DNA of 64,000 nucleotides, from positions 70,065 to 134,064 of the forward strand of contig NZ_JAWDIY010000016.1 in the NCBI RefSeq assembly GCF_032380655.1, given 5' to 3'. This DNA is from Diplocloster hominis. GTDB taxonomy: Bacteria > Bacillota > Clostridia > Lachnospirales > Lachnospiraceae. Each line of letters begins with the position of its first letter. Positions within the stretch are counted from its first letter, which is position 1. Of the stretch, positions 24,370 through 31,797 are shown piece by piece. The translations under genes were made by a program, and so were the position numbers. Below the pieces are notes generated by a model. That model was given only the letters and a program-made list of their open reading frames with translations, had not been told where the DNA came from and made no database searches.

Positions 24370-25035
24370 ATGAGAGGAAAAGAGACTTATTCATATGGAA
24401 TTATCGGATTAGGAAGATTTGGAACCGCACTGGCCAAAACCTTATCAGAAGCCGGTAAAGAGGTGGTGGTAATCGATCATCTGGAGAGCAAGGTAAAAGA
24501 GCTTCGGCAGTACACAGAAAACGCCTTTGTCTCTGAGGATCTAAGCAGGGAAGTATTAGAGGAGATCGGAATCCAGAACTGTGATACTGTCGTAGTCTGT
24601 ATCGGTGAAAAAATAGATACCAGCATTCTTACCACATTAAATGTAGTAAGTCTGGGAGTACCGCGGGTAATCGCCAAAGCCATCAGCCCGGAACAGGGCG
24701 AGGTGCTGGAAAAAATAGGCGCCGAAGTAGTATACCCTGAGCGGGATATGGCCCTGCGTCTGGCCAAGCGGCTCTTAACCAACAATATCCTGGATTATAT
24801 CAATCTAAACAATGATGTGGAGATCACAGAGATCAGCATCACCCAGGTAATCGCCGGCAAAACCGTCCTGGAGCTGGATCTGCGCAAAACCTACGGACTC
24901 AATATCATTGCGGTGGAGCATGACCGCCGCACAGACACGGAAGTAGGACCAGACTATCGTTTCCAGCAGGGCGATATCATCGTAGTCATTGGTAAAACAC
25001 AGAATGTCAAACGGTTTGAACAATATCTGTCGTAG
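24370..25035 (+). CDS. ktrA: Potassium uptake regulatory subunit (KtrA/TrkA family)
   Basis: A 221-residue protein with one RCK_N domain (GIIGLGRFGTALAKTL, nucleotide-binding Rossmann loop, with an Asp ending the second strand in VVIDHLE) and one RCK_C domain (about 140-221). This single-copy layout and length match KtrA rather than the duplicated proteobacterial TrkA. KtrA binds ATP/ADP and in Firmicutes often c-di-AMP through RCK_C, controlling KtrB. ATG 24370 has GGAAAGGA 9 bp upstream. A small ATG-AGA-TGA lies immediately before it. Palindrome C begins 25 bp after the stop. Confidence 0.96.
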   Translation: MRGKETYSYGIIGLGRFGTALAKTLSEAGKEVVVIDHLESKVKELRQYTENAFVSEDLSREVLEEIGIQNCDTVVVCIGEKIDTSILTTLNVVSLGVPRVIAKAISPEQGEVLEKIGAEVVYPERDMALRLAKRLLTNNILDYINLNNDVEITEISITQVIAGKTVLELDLRKTYGLNIIAVEHDRRTDTEVGPDYRFQQGDIIVVIGKTQNVKRFEQYLS

Positions 25036-25060
25036 GGACTTGGGAGGGTGACTATGGTCC

Positions 25061-25342
25061 GGGCTGAGAGGGGCGCGGCGGGATCTTCCGGGGATGCGCG
25101 GACAATCTCGTGGGGCCAAATCGCTTCGGCCAGCCTAAGAACGGGTAACACAGGCGGAGGGAGAACCTTTTATTAGCAGGACCCGGAACAAACTCGCCAA
25201 AAAAACGGCTCGGACAGTGTTCCAGGTCCTGCAAGGTTCTCCCTCCACCCGTGTAACCCGTTCTAAGGCTGACCTCAAGCGATTTGGCCCCACGAGATTG
25301 TCCGCGCATCCCCGGAAGATCCCGCCGCGCCCCTCTCAGCCC
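25061..25342 (-). repeat. Giant palindrome C (282 bp), same core as B and D, reverse orientation
   Basis: The outer arms are 66 bp, perfectly complementary (starting GGGCTGAGAGGGG), and unrelated in sequence to the arms of B or D. On the minus strand the core reads CAAATCGCTT, CTTAGAACGGGTTAC, GGGAGAACC, GGAACACTGTCCGAGCCG, T-rich loop, TTGGCGAGTTTGTTCC, CTGCTAATAA, GGTTCTCCC and CGTTCTTAGG. It lies directly after ktrA and could also end its transcript. Confidence 0.95.
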
Positions 25343-25721
25343 TGCATTATAACAAACCGAGTTCCATGGTCGATATAGCCAGGATTGTTAAATAGGATCT
25401 GGTTTAGTAGGTTTGGGTTAATCCGGACTTATTTATATTCAGATGCTTTATATATTGATGTTTTATATATTGATACTTTATATTAGGATACATTATTATT
25501 TTAACTATCTATAAAAACATTATTTTAACTATTGACGGAATTCTAAACTTGTTTGTTCTTCAAATAAATTTATTGATTGATTTTTTGAAATTCTTTATTT
25601 TTAATTATCTTTACTATTAATTTTATTTTTACTACTAATTATCACCTTTACTACTAATTATCATTTTTATTTGAACGAATAACTAAATTTAGGAAAATGA
25701 ATCTCAGGTTTCACAAAAGCA
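25343..25721. other. AT-rich spacer between palindromes C and D
   Basis: 379 bp of very AT-rich DNA without a credible gene. It contains short imperfect tandem repeats: three units like GATGTTTTATATATT near 25441-25490, two of ATTATTTTAACTAT near 25493-25536, and two of TTTACTACTAATTATCA near 25628-25665. Its composition contrasts sharply with the GC-rich palindromes on both sides. Confidence 0.8.
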
Positions 25722-26006
25722 GGGGCAGGAGGGCACAGGGAGAGATTCCGGGGGGCGGAGCAAAAAAGAAACGGGAGCCAAATCGCTTGAGGCCGGACCT
25801 TAGAACGACTTACGCAGATGGTGGGAGAACCCCGCAGATCCCGGAACACTGTTTGAGCCGCTTTTTGGCGAGTTTGTTCCGGGATCTGCTAATAGGGGGT
25901 TCTCACGCCATCGGAGTTAGTCGTTCTTAGGTCCGGCCGATGCGATTTGGCACCCGTTTCTTTTTTGCTCCGCCCCCCGGAATCTCTCCCTGTGCCCTCC
26001 TGCCCC
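25722..26006 (+). repeat. Giant palindrome D (285 bp), same core as B and C, forward orientation
   Basis: The outer arms (starting GGGGCAGGAGGGCACAGGG) are complementary over about 55 bp and continue with one mismatch to the core. They include a poly-A/poly-T stretch absent from B and C. The core repeats CTTAGAACGACTTAC, GGGAGAACC, GGAACACTGTTTGAGCCG, TTGGCGAGTTTGTTCC, CTGCTAATAG and CGTTCTTAGG. The right end is GGCCCTTAGTA, as in B. Confidence 0.95.
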
Positions 26007-26008
26007 GG

Positions 26009-26045
26009 CCCTTAGTAAGAATCCCTTAGTAAGAACCCCTTAGTA
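26009..26045. repeat. 14-bp tandem repeats abutting palindrome D
   Basis: CCCTTAGTAAGAAT, CCCTTAGTAAGAAC and a partial CCCTTAGTA, at 26009, 26023 and 26037. The same end of palindrome A is also triplicated (7040-7087), but with a different 16-bp unit. Confidence 0.85.
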
Positions 26046-26086
26046 TCCCTATCCCAAAGCAGCCAGCAGAACAGTTAACTTAGGTC

Positions 26087-26117
26087 TTTACAGTTAATCT
26101 TTTAGTTAGTATACTAA
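26087..26117 (+). promoter_or_regulatory. Promoter of the marR-ABC operon with an overlapping palindromic operator
   Basis: TTTACA, a 17-bp spacer and TATACT form a sigma-A promoter. The 12-bp perfect palindrome TTAGTATACTAA (26106-26117) covers the -10. A MarR dimer bound there would block transcription, so autorepression is predicted. Confidence 0.7.
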
Positions 26118-26153
26118 TAATTAGGTTGCTAATTTAAGAGAGGATGCATATAT

Positions 26154-26591
26154 ATGAATCATATAAGGGATTCCCTTCATTTGTTGATATTTAAAACGTT
26201 TCGTGCACAGCGTAATAAGATCAGGCCGAAGCTGTCAGGGATCGGTCTGTCGGTGGGGCAGCCTAAGGTACTGCAGTATCTCTCGGAACATACGGAATGC
26301 ATGCAGAAGGATCTGGCCGCTTATTGTGATGTGGAACCGGCTACTATTTCTAAGATGCTGGATACAATGGAAAAAAACGGGTTAGTGAAACGGGAAGACC
26401 GAAAAGAAAACCGCAGGGCGTTTCGAATCGTGCTTACCCACGAAGGAGAACTTCGGCTGGCTGCCTGGGATGAGATCTGCAGGAGCATAGACGCAGTGAG
26501 CCTGAATGGATTTACCGCGGAAGAAGAACGGCAGTTTAAGAATTACCTGTGCCGAATGTATGAAAACTTGACAGGGAAGGCCCTGGAATAA
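26154..26591 (+). CDS. MarR family transcriptional regulator
   Basis: A 145-residue winged-helix protein: helix-turn-helix (CMQKDLAAYCDVEPATISKML, about 55-75), wing (LVKREDRKENRRAFRIVLT, with the Asp-Arg typical of MarR wings) and terminal dimerisation helices. It precedes two ABC exporter genes by 46 bp and has a palindrome over its promoter. I infer a ligand-responsive repressor of itself and the exporter, as in many drug-efflux operons. AGAGAGG lies 10 bp upstream of ATG 26154. Confidence 0.93.
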   Translation: MNHIRDSLHLLIFKTFRAQRNKIRPKLSGIGLSVGQPKVLQYLSEHTECMQKDLAAYCDVEPATISKMLDTMEKNGLVKREDRKENRRAFRIVLTHEGELRLAAWDEICRSIDAVSLNGFTAEEERQFKNYLCRMYENLTGKALE

Positions 26592-26637
26592 TATTTTTTT
26601 GATTGGGACAAATGAATATGGAAAGGGGAAGAGAGCT

Positions 26638-28371
26638 GTGCTTCGGCGTTACTTAAAATATTTTCATAATTATAAGAAATATCTGTTTATCAGCTGTATC
26701 TGCGTAGTGTTGGAAACCACCTTTGAACTGATTATTCCAATGCTGATGGCCAATATTATTGATATTGGGGTGGCCAACAAGGATCTGTCCTATATTTTTC
26801 GCAGAGGCGGTGAGATGGTATTCTGCGCGCTGCTGTCCCTGATGCTGGGGATCTTGTACGCGAAATTCGCGGCGTTATCCGGTCAGGGATTTGGGGCGGA
26901 ATTAAGAAAAGAGGAATTCCAAAAGCTCCAGGAGTTTTCCTTTGGAAATATGGACCGGTTTTCCACCTCGTCGCTGGTGACTAGACTCACCAGTGATGTC
27001 ACGATTCTTCAAAATGCCATCAGCAATGGAATCCGTCCTACGGTCCGGGGACCGCTGATGTTAATTATAGCGCTGGCAATGTCCTTTTGGATTAACGCCA
27101 GGCTGGCTCTGGTTTTTGTGGTCGCACTCCCGGTACTGGGCGTCGCGCTTATACTCATCATTCGGCATCTGCGGCCCATGTACGGAAAGATGCAGCGGGC
27201 CGTGGACCTGGTGAACCGGACTGTCCAGGAGAATCTGATCGCTATCCGGGTGGTGAAGTCTTTTGTCCGCGGGGATCATGAGATTCAGAAGTTCCGGGAT
27301 GTCAATGAAGAACTGAAGTCTGCCAGTGAAAAAGCTTTTCATTATGCGGTATTGAATATGCCGTGTTTTCAATTTGTCATGTACGGGACGATCATCGCTA
27401 TCCTCTGGTTCGGCGGTAATCTGATTACGGTCGGGGGAATGCAAGTCGGGGCTCTGACGGGTTTCCTAAGCTATGTATTACAGATTTTGAATTCGCTCAT
27501 GATGCTCTCAAATGTATTTATGATGCTGACCAGAAGTATCACCAGCGCGGTACGGATCGAGGAGGTTCTGGAGGAAAGAAGTGAAATCACGGACGAAAAC
27601 GTAAGAGAGATCGAAGTCAGGCGGGGTGACGTGGATTTCGAGAATGTCAGTTTTAAATATAAGTCGGATGCGAAGGAATACGTTCTGAAAAATATTGATT
27701 TGCATATGAAAGCGGGACAGACGATCGGTATCATCGGAGGCACCGGTGCCGCCAAATCCACATTGGTTCAGCTCATCCCCAGGCTGTACGAAGTGACGGA
27801 CGGATCTGTGAAAATCGATGGGATTGATGTGAGGGAATATCCCATGCAGCATCTGCGGGACGCGATCGGTATGGTGCTGCAGCGAAATACCCTGTTCTCC
27901 GGATCGATACGGGATAATCTGAAATGGGGAAATGAGAGCGCGGATGACGAGGAACTGTTAAGAGCCTGTGAGATCGCCTGCGCGGATGAATTTATATTTA
28001 AAATGCCGAAGGGGCTGGATACCGATCTGGGCCAGGGAGGCGTCAATGTATCCGGCGGGCAGAAACAGCGGCTGTGTATTGCCAGAGCTCTGCTGAAAAA
28101 GCCCAGGATTCTGATCCTGGATGACTCTACCAGCGCCGTGGATACCGCCACGGAACAAAAAATCCGCAGGGGGCTTAACAAAGAGCTAAAGGATACCACG
28201 AAAATCATAATCGCTCAGCGCATCAGTTCGGTAAAACATGCCGATCAGATTATCGTGCTGGAAGACGGGGAAATAAACGCGGTGGGAACACACGAAACAT
28301 TGTGCGCCGCGAACCCGATCTACCAGGAAATATATTATTCCCAGCAGGAAGGAGCGGAAGAGAATGGCTAA
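26638..28371 (+). CDS. ABC exporter half-transporter with degenerate ATP site (heterodimer subunit 1)
   Basis: A 577-residue protein: six-helix exporter domain (about 1-300) then an ATPase domain. Its own motifs deviate from consensus: Walker A is GGTGAAKST (last Gly replaced by Ala, near residue 367) and Walker B is LILDDSTS (catalytic Glu replaced by Asp, near 490). The signature VSGGQKQR is intact. This pattern matches the degenerate-site subunit of heterodimeric exporters such as TM287/288, BmrCD and LmrCD. GTG 26638 is preferred because AAGGGGAAGAG lies just upstream; a TTG at 26599 would extend it by 13 residues. It overlaps the next gene by 8 bp. Confidence 0.93.
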   Translation: MLRRYLKYFHNYKKYLFISCICVVLETTFELIIPMLMANIIDIGVANKDLSYIFRRGGEMVFCALLSLMLGILYAKFAALSGQGFGAELRKEEFQKLQEFSFGNMDRFSTSSLVTRLTSDVTILQNAISNGIRPTVRGPLMLIIALAMSFWINARLALVFVVALPVLGVALILIIRHLRPMYGKMQRAVDLVNRTVQENLIAIRVVKSFVRGDHEIQKFRDVNEELKSASEKAFHYAVLNMPCFQFVMYGTIIAILWFGGNLITVGGMQVGALTGFLSYVLQILNSLMMLSNVFMMLTRSITSAVRIEEVLEERSEITDENVREIEVRRGDVDFENVSFKYKSDAKEYVLKNIDLHMKAGQTIGIIGGTGAAKSTLVQLIPRLYEVTDGSVKIDGIDVREYPMQHLRDAIGMVLQRNTLFSGSIRDNLKWGNESADDEELLRACEIACADEFIFKMPKGLDTDLGQGGVNVSGGQKQRLCIARALLKKPRILILDDSTSAVDTATEQKIRRGLNKELKDTTKIIIAQRISSVKHADQIIVLEDGEINAVGTHETLCAANPIYQEIYYSQQEGAEENG

Positions 28372-30277
28372 ATTAGTCGACTATAAAAAGCCCAAAAACG
28401 TCCGGAAGACTCTGAAACTTCTGTTCCGGTATCTGCGCAGGCACCTGATTGCATTTCTGGCCGTTACAGTGATGGTTATCGTATCTGCCCTGGCCAATAT
28501 ATATGGTACCTATCTGCTGAAGCCGGTCATCAATCAATATATCGTACCCGGCAATGTACCAGGGCTGATTCGAATGCTGTTGTTTATGGGAGCCATCTAT
28601 CTTACGGGGGCGCTGTGCACGCTGGGTTACACGCAGTTAATGGTTAAAACCGCGCAGCAGGTAGTGAAGGAGATCCGAAGTGACCTGTTCATTAAGACAC
28701 AGAAGCTGCCGATCGCTTATTTTGATGCAAAGACTCACGGGGAACTGATGTCCCGCTTTACGAATGATATGGATACGGTTCAGGAAGGCTTAAACAACAG
28801 TTTTACGATGATTATCCAGAGCTTTATTATCACAGTTGGCACCTTAGTTATGATCGTGGTGCTGAACGCCAGATTGTCTCTGATCGTATTTATCGCGTTT
28901 GTCTGCATGTTCGCATTTATCCGCTACAGCAGCAAAAAAAGCCAGCAGTATTTTAACGAGCAGCAAAAGTATCTGGGGAATCTGAACGGTTTTATTGAAG
29001 AAATGGTGGAAGGCGCTAAGGTAGTAAAGGTCTTTAACCATGAAGAAAAGAATATGGAAGAGTTCAGCCGCAGAAATGAGGAGCTGCGCAAAGCTTCCAC
29101 ATCGGCATTGACCCATGGCGGCCGGATGGTTCCGGTGGTGGTCAGCATTTCTTATCTGAATTACGCGGTTTCGGCTTGTATCGGCGGTCTGTTTGCCATC
29201 AGCGGACTGATGGACCTGGGAAGCCTCTCCAGTTACCTGGTCTATGTGAGGCAGACTGCGATGCCCATCAACCAATTCACACAACAGATGAATTTTATCA
29301 TGGCGACCATCTCCGGTGCGGAACGGATCTTCGAGGTGATGGAAGAGGCGGAAGAGCTGGACCGGGGCGAAATCACGCTGGCTCAGGTCTGCACACAGCC
29401 GGACGGAACTTTGGCCGAATGCATTGTCTCATCTGATGAAAGAGGTATGGCTTCTGAAAAAAATAGGATTTTGCAGGAGAGAGAAGAGGAGGAGTGGGCT
29501 TGGAAATGCCCGCAGCCGGACGGCAGCTTTGTGCTCCGGCCGATGCAGGGAGATGTCCGATTTCATGATGTGACCTTCGAATACGTCAAGGGCCAGCCCA
29601 TCCTTCACGATATAGATTTGTATGCCAAACCGGGACAGAAAATAGCGTTTGTAGGGTCCACAGGCGCGGGAAAGACTACCATTACCAACCTGATCAACCG
29701 TTTCTATGAGATTGCGGAGGGAAGTATCACCTATGATGGGATCGATATTAAAAAGATCCGAAAGGATGATCTGAGACATTCTCTGTCCCAGGTTCTGCAG
29801 GATACCCATCTGTTCACAGGGACAATCGAAGATAACATACGCTATGGTAAACTGGACGCTTCCTATGAGGAAGTGGTAGCTGCGGCTAAGCTTGCGAATG
29901 CGGATTCCTTTATCCGGCGGCTGCCGAATGGATATCAGACCATGCTTCAAAGCGATGGTGCGAATCTGTCCCAGGGTCAGCGCCAGCTGCTGTCCATTGC
30001 CCGCGCTGCGATTGCGGACCCTCTGGTATTGATTCTGGATGAGGCGACCAGCTCAGTCGATACCCGAACGGAAAAGCTCATCGAAAAAGGAATGGACCGC
30101 CTAATGCGGGGGCGAACTGTATTTGTGATCGCCCACAGGCTTTCGACTGTGCGCAACGCCGACGCGATCATGGTTTTGGAAAATGGACGGATCATAGAGC
30201 GGGGAGATCATGATGATCTGCTGAGGCAGAAAGGACGGTATTATCAACTGTATCATGGGATGTTTGAATTGTCTTAG
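28364..30277 (+). CDS. ABC exporter half-transporter with consensus ATP site (heterodimer subunit 2)
   Basis: A 637-residue protein with six-helix membrane domain and ATPase domain carrying consensus motifs: Walker A GSTGAGKTT near 431, signature LSQGQRQ, Walker B LILDEATSS near 558 and the H-loop IAHRLST. An insertion of about 55 residues (roughly 338-395, rich in Glu, Gln and Pro) separates the two domains. This is usual for the catalytically competent partner in Firmicute heterodimers of the YheH/BmrD type. Together with the preceding subunit it should form a drug or lipid exporter. AAGGAGCGG precedes ATG 28364. No clear terminator follows directly. Confidence 0.95.
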   Translation: MAKLVDYKKPKNVRKTLKLLFRYLRRHLIAFLAVTVMVIVSALANIYGTYLLKPVINQYIVPGNVPGLIRMLLFMGAIYLTGALCTLGYTQLMVKTAQQVVKEIRSDLFIKTQKLPIAYFDAKTHGELMSRFTNDMDTVQEGLNNSFTMIIQSFIITVGTLVMIVVLNARLSLIVFIAFVCMFAFIRYSSKKSQQYFNEQQKYLGNLNGFIEEMVEGAKVVKVFNHEEKNMEEFSRRNEELRKASTSALTHGGRMVPVVVSISYLNYAVSACIGGLFAISGLMDLGSLSSYLVYVRQTAMPINQFTQQMNFIMATISGAERIFEVMEEAEELDRGEITLAQVCTQPDGTLAECIVSSDERGMASEKNRILQEREEEEWAWKCPQPDGSFVLRPMQGDVRFHDVTFEYVKGQPILHDIDLYAKPGQKIAFVGSTGAGKTTITNLINRFYEIAEGSITYDGIDIKKIRKDDLRHSLSQVLQDTHLFTGTIEDNIRYGKLDASYEEVVAAAKLANADSFIRRLPNGYQTMLQSDGANLSQGQRQLLSIARAAIADPLVLILDEATSSVDTRTEKLIEKGMDRLMRGRTVFVIAHRLSTVRNADAIMVLENGRIIERGDHDDLLRQKGRYYQLYHGMFELS

Positions 30278-30488
30278 AGATAGGGTACCAGGGCATAATA
30301 GAAATCTGTGTCAATAGAAATGGAAATTGTCTGTTTCGGATGCTGTGATTTTCTAAATTATGGTCGAATGAATGGCATAAGAATAAGAGAGGAGAAAATC
30401 ATAAGAGGTCTTTTTTCTTATTTCACCGGTAACAAGGAGTATATATCTCATAAGCCTGATACAGAAATAGGGATAACTGAATGTTCAT

Positions 30489-30707
30489 AATCAGAAAATA
30501 CTTGTTGTTTATCTAATAACAACCTAATACAGGAAGTTTTAAACTTTCAGAAATAGATGTATTATAGATTGCAGTATGTTTATTATTTTCAAGAAAGTTT
30601 ACGTAATATATTTATGTAAACATATAGTTATGTTAATTGACCTGATGTTAATTGAAAATGATCTATATATAGGTTGTTATTAGGTAAACAACCAGTATTT
30701 TCTGATT
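30489..30707. repeat. MITE-like element with 38-bp terminal inverted repeats
   Basis: The arms 30489-30526 and 30670-30707 (beginning AATCAGAAAATACT) are complementary with two mismatches. The 143-bp interior is AT-rich and non-coding, with nested AAACTTTC/GAAAGTTT pairing, an 11-bp direct repeat ATGTTAATTGA and the 22-bp string also found at 20773. It resembles a small non-autonomous transposable element; no transposase is present. Confidence 0.8.
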
Positions 30708-30753
30708 GGGATCAGTTACATTGAAAAAAACGTTATATGGATTAGAGTAAGAA

Positions 30754-30784
30754 AGAGAAGAGGGGGGCAAAAGTCCCTCTCTTA
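30754..30784 (+). other. Hairpin in the intergenic tract 30278-31119
   Basis: AAGAGAAGAGGG and CCCTCTCTT around GGGCAAAAGT form an imperfect stem followed by ATTTA. It may be a weak terminator. The 840-bp tract holds this, the MITE-like element and three sets of short repeats; I see no credible gene in it. Confidence 0.4.
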
Positions 30785-30875
30785 TTTACAGTAATTATTC
30801 AATGATAGTGGGTAAATGAAGGTTTACATTGCCAATATTACATAGTAAACTATGTTTATATTATTATAGTGTATT

Positions 30876-30939
30876 ATAGTTTGCTGGTATCGTATGGTTT
30901 CTGGTGCCATAGTTCTGGTATCGTATGGTTTCTGGTGCC
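30876..30939. repeat. Tandem duplication with 31-33 bp unit
   Basis: Two copies of a unit that starts ATAGTT and contains CTGGTATCGTATGG and TTTCTGGTGCC; the copies differ by a 2-bp indel. Confidence 0.9.
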
Positions 30940-30986
30940 TTCAGATTGCAGTTATTGTAAGTTTAGATTGATGTTATTGTAAGTTA

Positions 30987-31032
30987 AATAATAAAGGAAG
31001 CATATCAGAACGGTGACTCTGCCTTTATTATT
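30987..31032. terminator. Terminator-like hairpin upstream of the DUF4317 gene
   Basis: AATAATAAAGG and CCTTTATTATT are perfectly complementary across a 24-nt loop. The arms are AT-rich, without a following U-tract beyond TTATTATT. Confidence 0.5.
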
Positions 31033-31049
31033 TGATTGATGAAATAAAA

Positions 31050-31089
31050 AATGATAATCTTAAAATCAGAATGATAATCTTAAAATCAG
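31050..31089. repeat. 20-bp perfect tandem duplication
   Basis: AATGATAATCTTAAAATCAG twice head to tail, ending 30 bp before the start codon at 31120. Confidence 0.95.
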
Positions 31090-31119
31090 CAGGAAATGGG
31101 ATACAAGGGGGATATTTCT

Positions 31120-31782
31120 ATGGTGAATGGTATAGATAAGAAAATAAATATAACAGAGACAATTAATAGAGAAGATATGCTTGAGTTAACCAGGCGCATG
31201 ACACTGGCGAGAACCTCTATGACAAGGATTGCCGGAAGCTATATGGATGCTGGCGGTGACATCGATGGTACATTTAATACGAATTTTTTAAAGCTAACGC
31301 CTGTGGAAAAAGGAAAGAAACTTACGATTGCGAAGGAGATTCCTTTTTCCGGTACAAACGAAAACTTAAAACGATACAGATTCCCGGAGGATGCCACGAA
31401 ACCCGGCAGTATATGGCAGCTTCTCATGGCAATGAAAACCTGTGGCCTGAAGGATGATGTATTGATGGAAACTTTTTATGATTTGATAGCTGAGAGTTAT
31501 CAGACAGATCACGATTACGCGGTTTTGGTGTTCCATGACCGTTATGATATCCCGGCGAAAGCATCCGACCATGTAAGATTGTGGGAATCAGAAGAAGTAT
31601 TTGAATATATAATCTGTGCCATTTGTCCGCTGAAAGGCGATTATGAGCCGGAGAAGCCGGAGTGTGGATTCCTTTTTCCGGCTTATTCCGACCGCTGTGC
31701 AAAATTAAATGAGATCGATGTATTTCAGGCAGATACCCGAAACCCCCATATAGCATTATTGAAAATTTTAGGACTTTGCTGA
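31120..31782 (+). CDS. DUF4317 family protein, C-terminally truncated
   Basis: A 220-residue protein matching the N-terminal half of DUF4317 proteins as I know them: REDMLELTRRMT, RIAGSYMDAGG, then LVFHDRYDIPAKASD, EVFEYIICAICPLKGDYEPEKPECGFLFPAYSDR. Family members in Lachnospiraceae are usually close to 400 residues, so about the last 40 percent is missing. The stop follows soon after NPHIALLK. Function of the family is unknown. ATG 31120 is chosen because AAGGGGG precedes it. It may be a non-functional remnant. It sits convergent to a tyrosine recombinase gene with 15 bp between, in a repeat-rich, AT-rich tract. Confidence 0.7.
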   Translation: MVNGIDKKINITETINREDMLELTRRMTLARTSMTRIAGSYMDAGGDIDGTFNTNFLKLTPVEKGKKLTIAKEIPFSGTNENLKRYRFPEDATKPGSIWQLLMAMKTCGLKDDVLMETFYDLIAESYQTDHDYAVLVFHDRYDIPAKASDHVRLWESEEVFEYIICAICPLKGDYEPEKPECGFLFPAYSDRCAKLNEIDVFQADTRNPHIALLKILGLC

Positions 31783-31797
31783 CTCTGACTGCTGACC

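Noticed and set aside
25052..25930. Open frames of 60-85 codons in palindromes C and D.
   Set aside because: Same reason: mirror frames in the two arms, no ribosome sites.
30308..30490. 60-codon frame starting with GTG after the ABC exporter.
   Set aside because: No ribosome site, no recognisable family, and it overlaps the left end of the MITE-like element.
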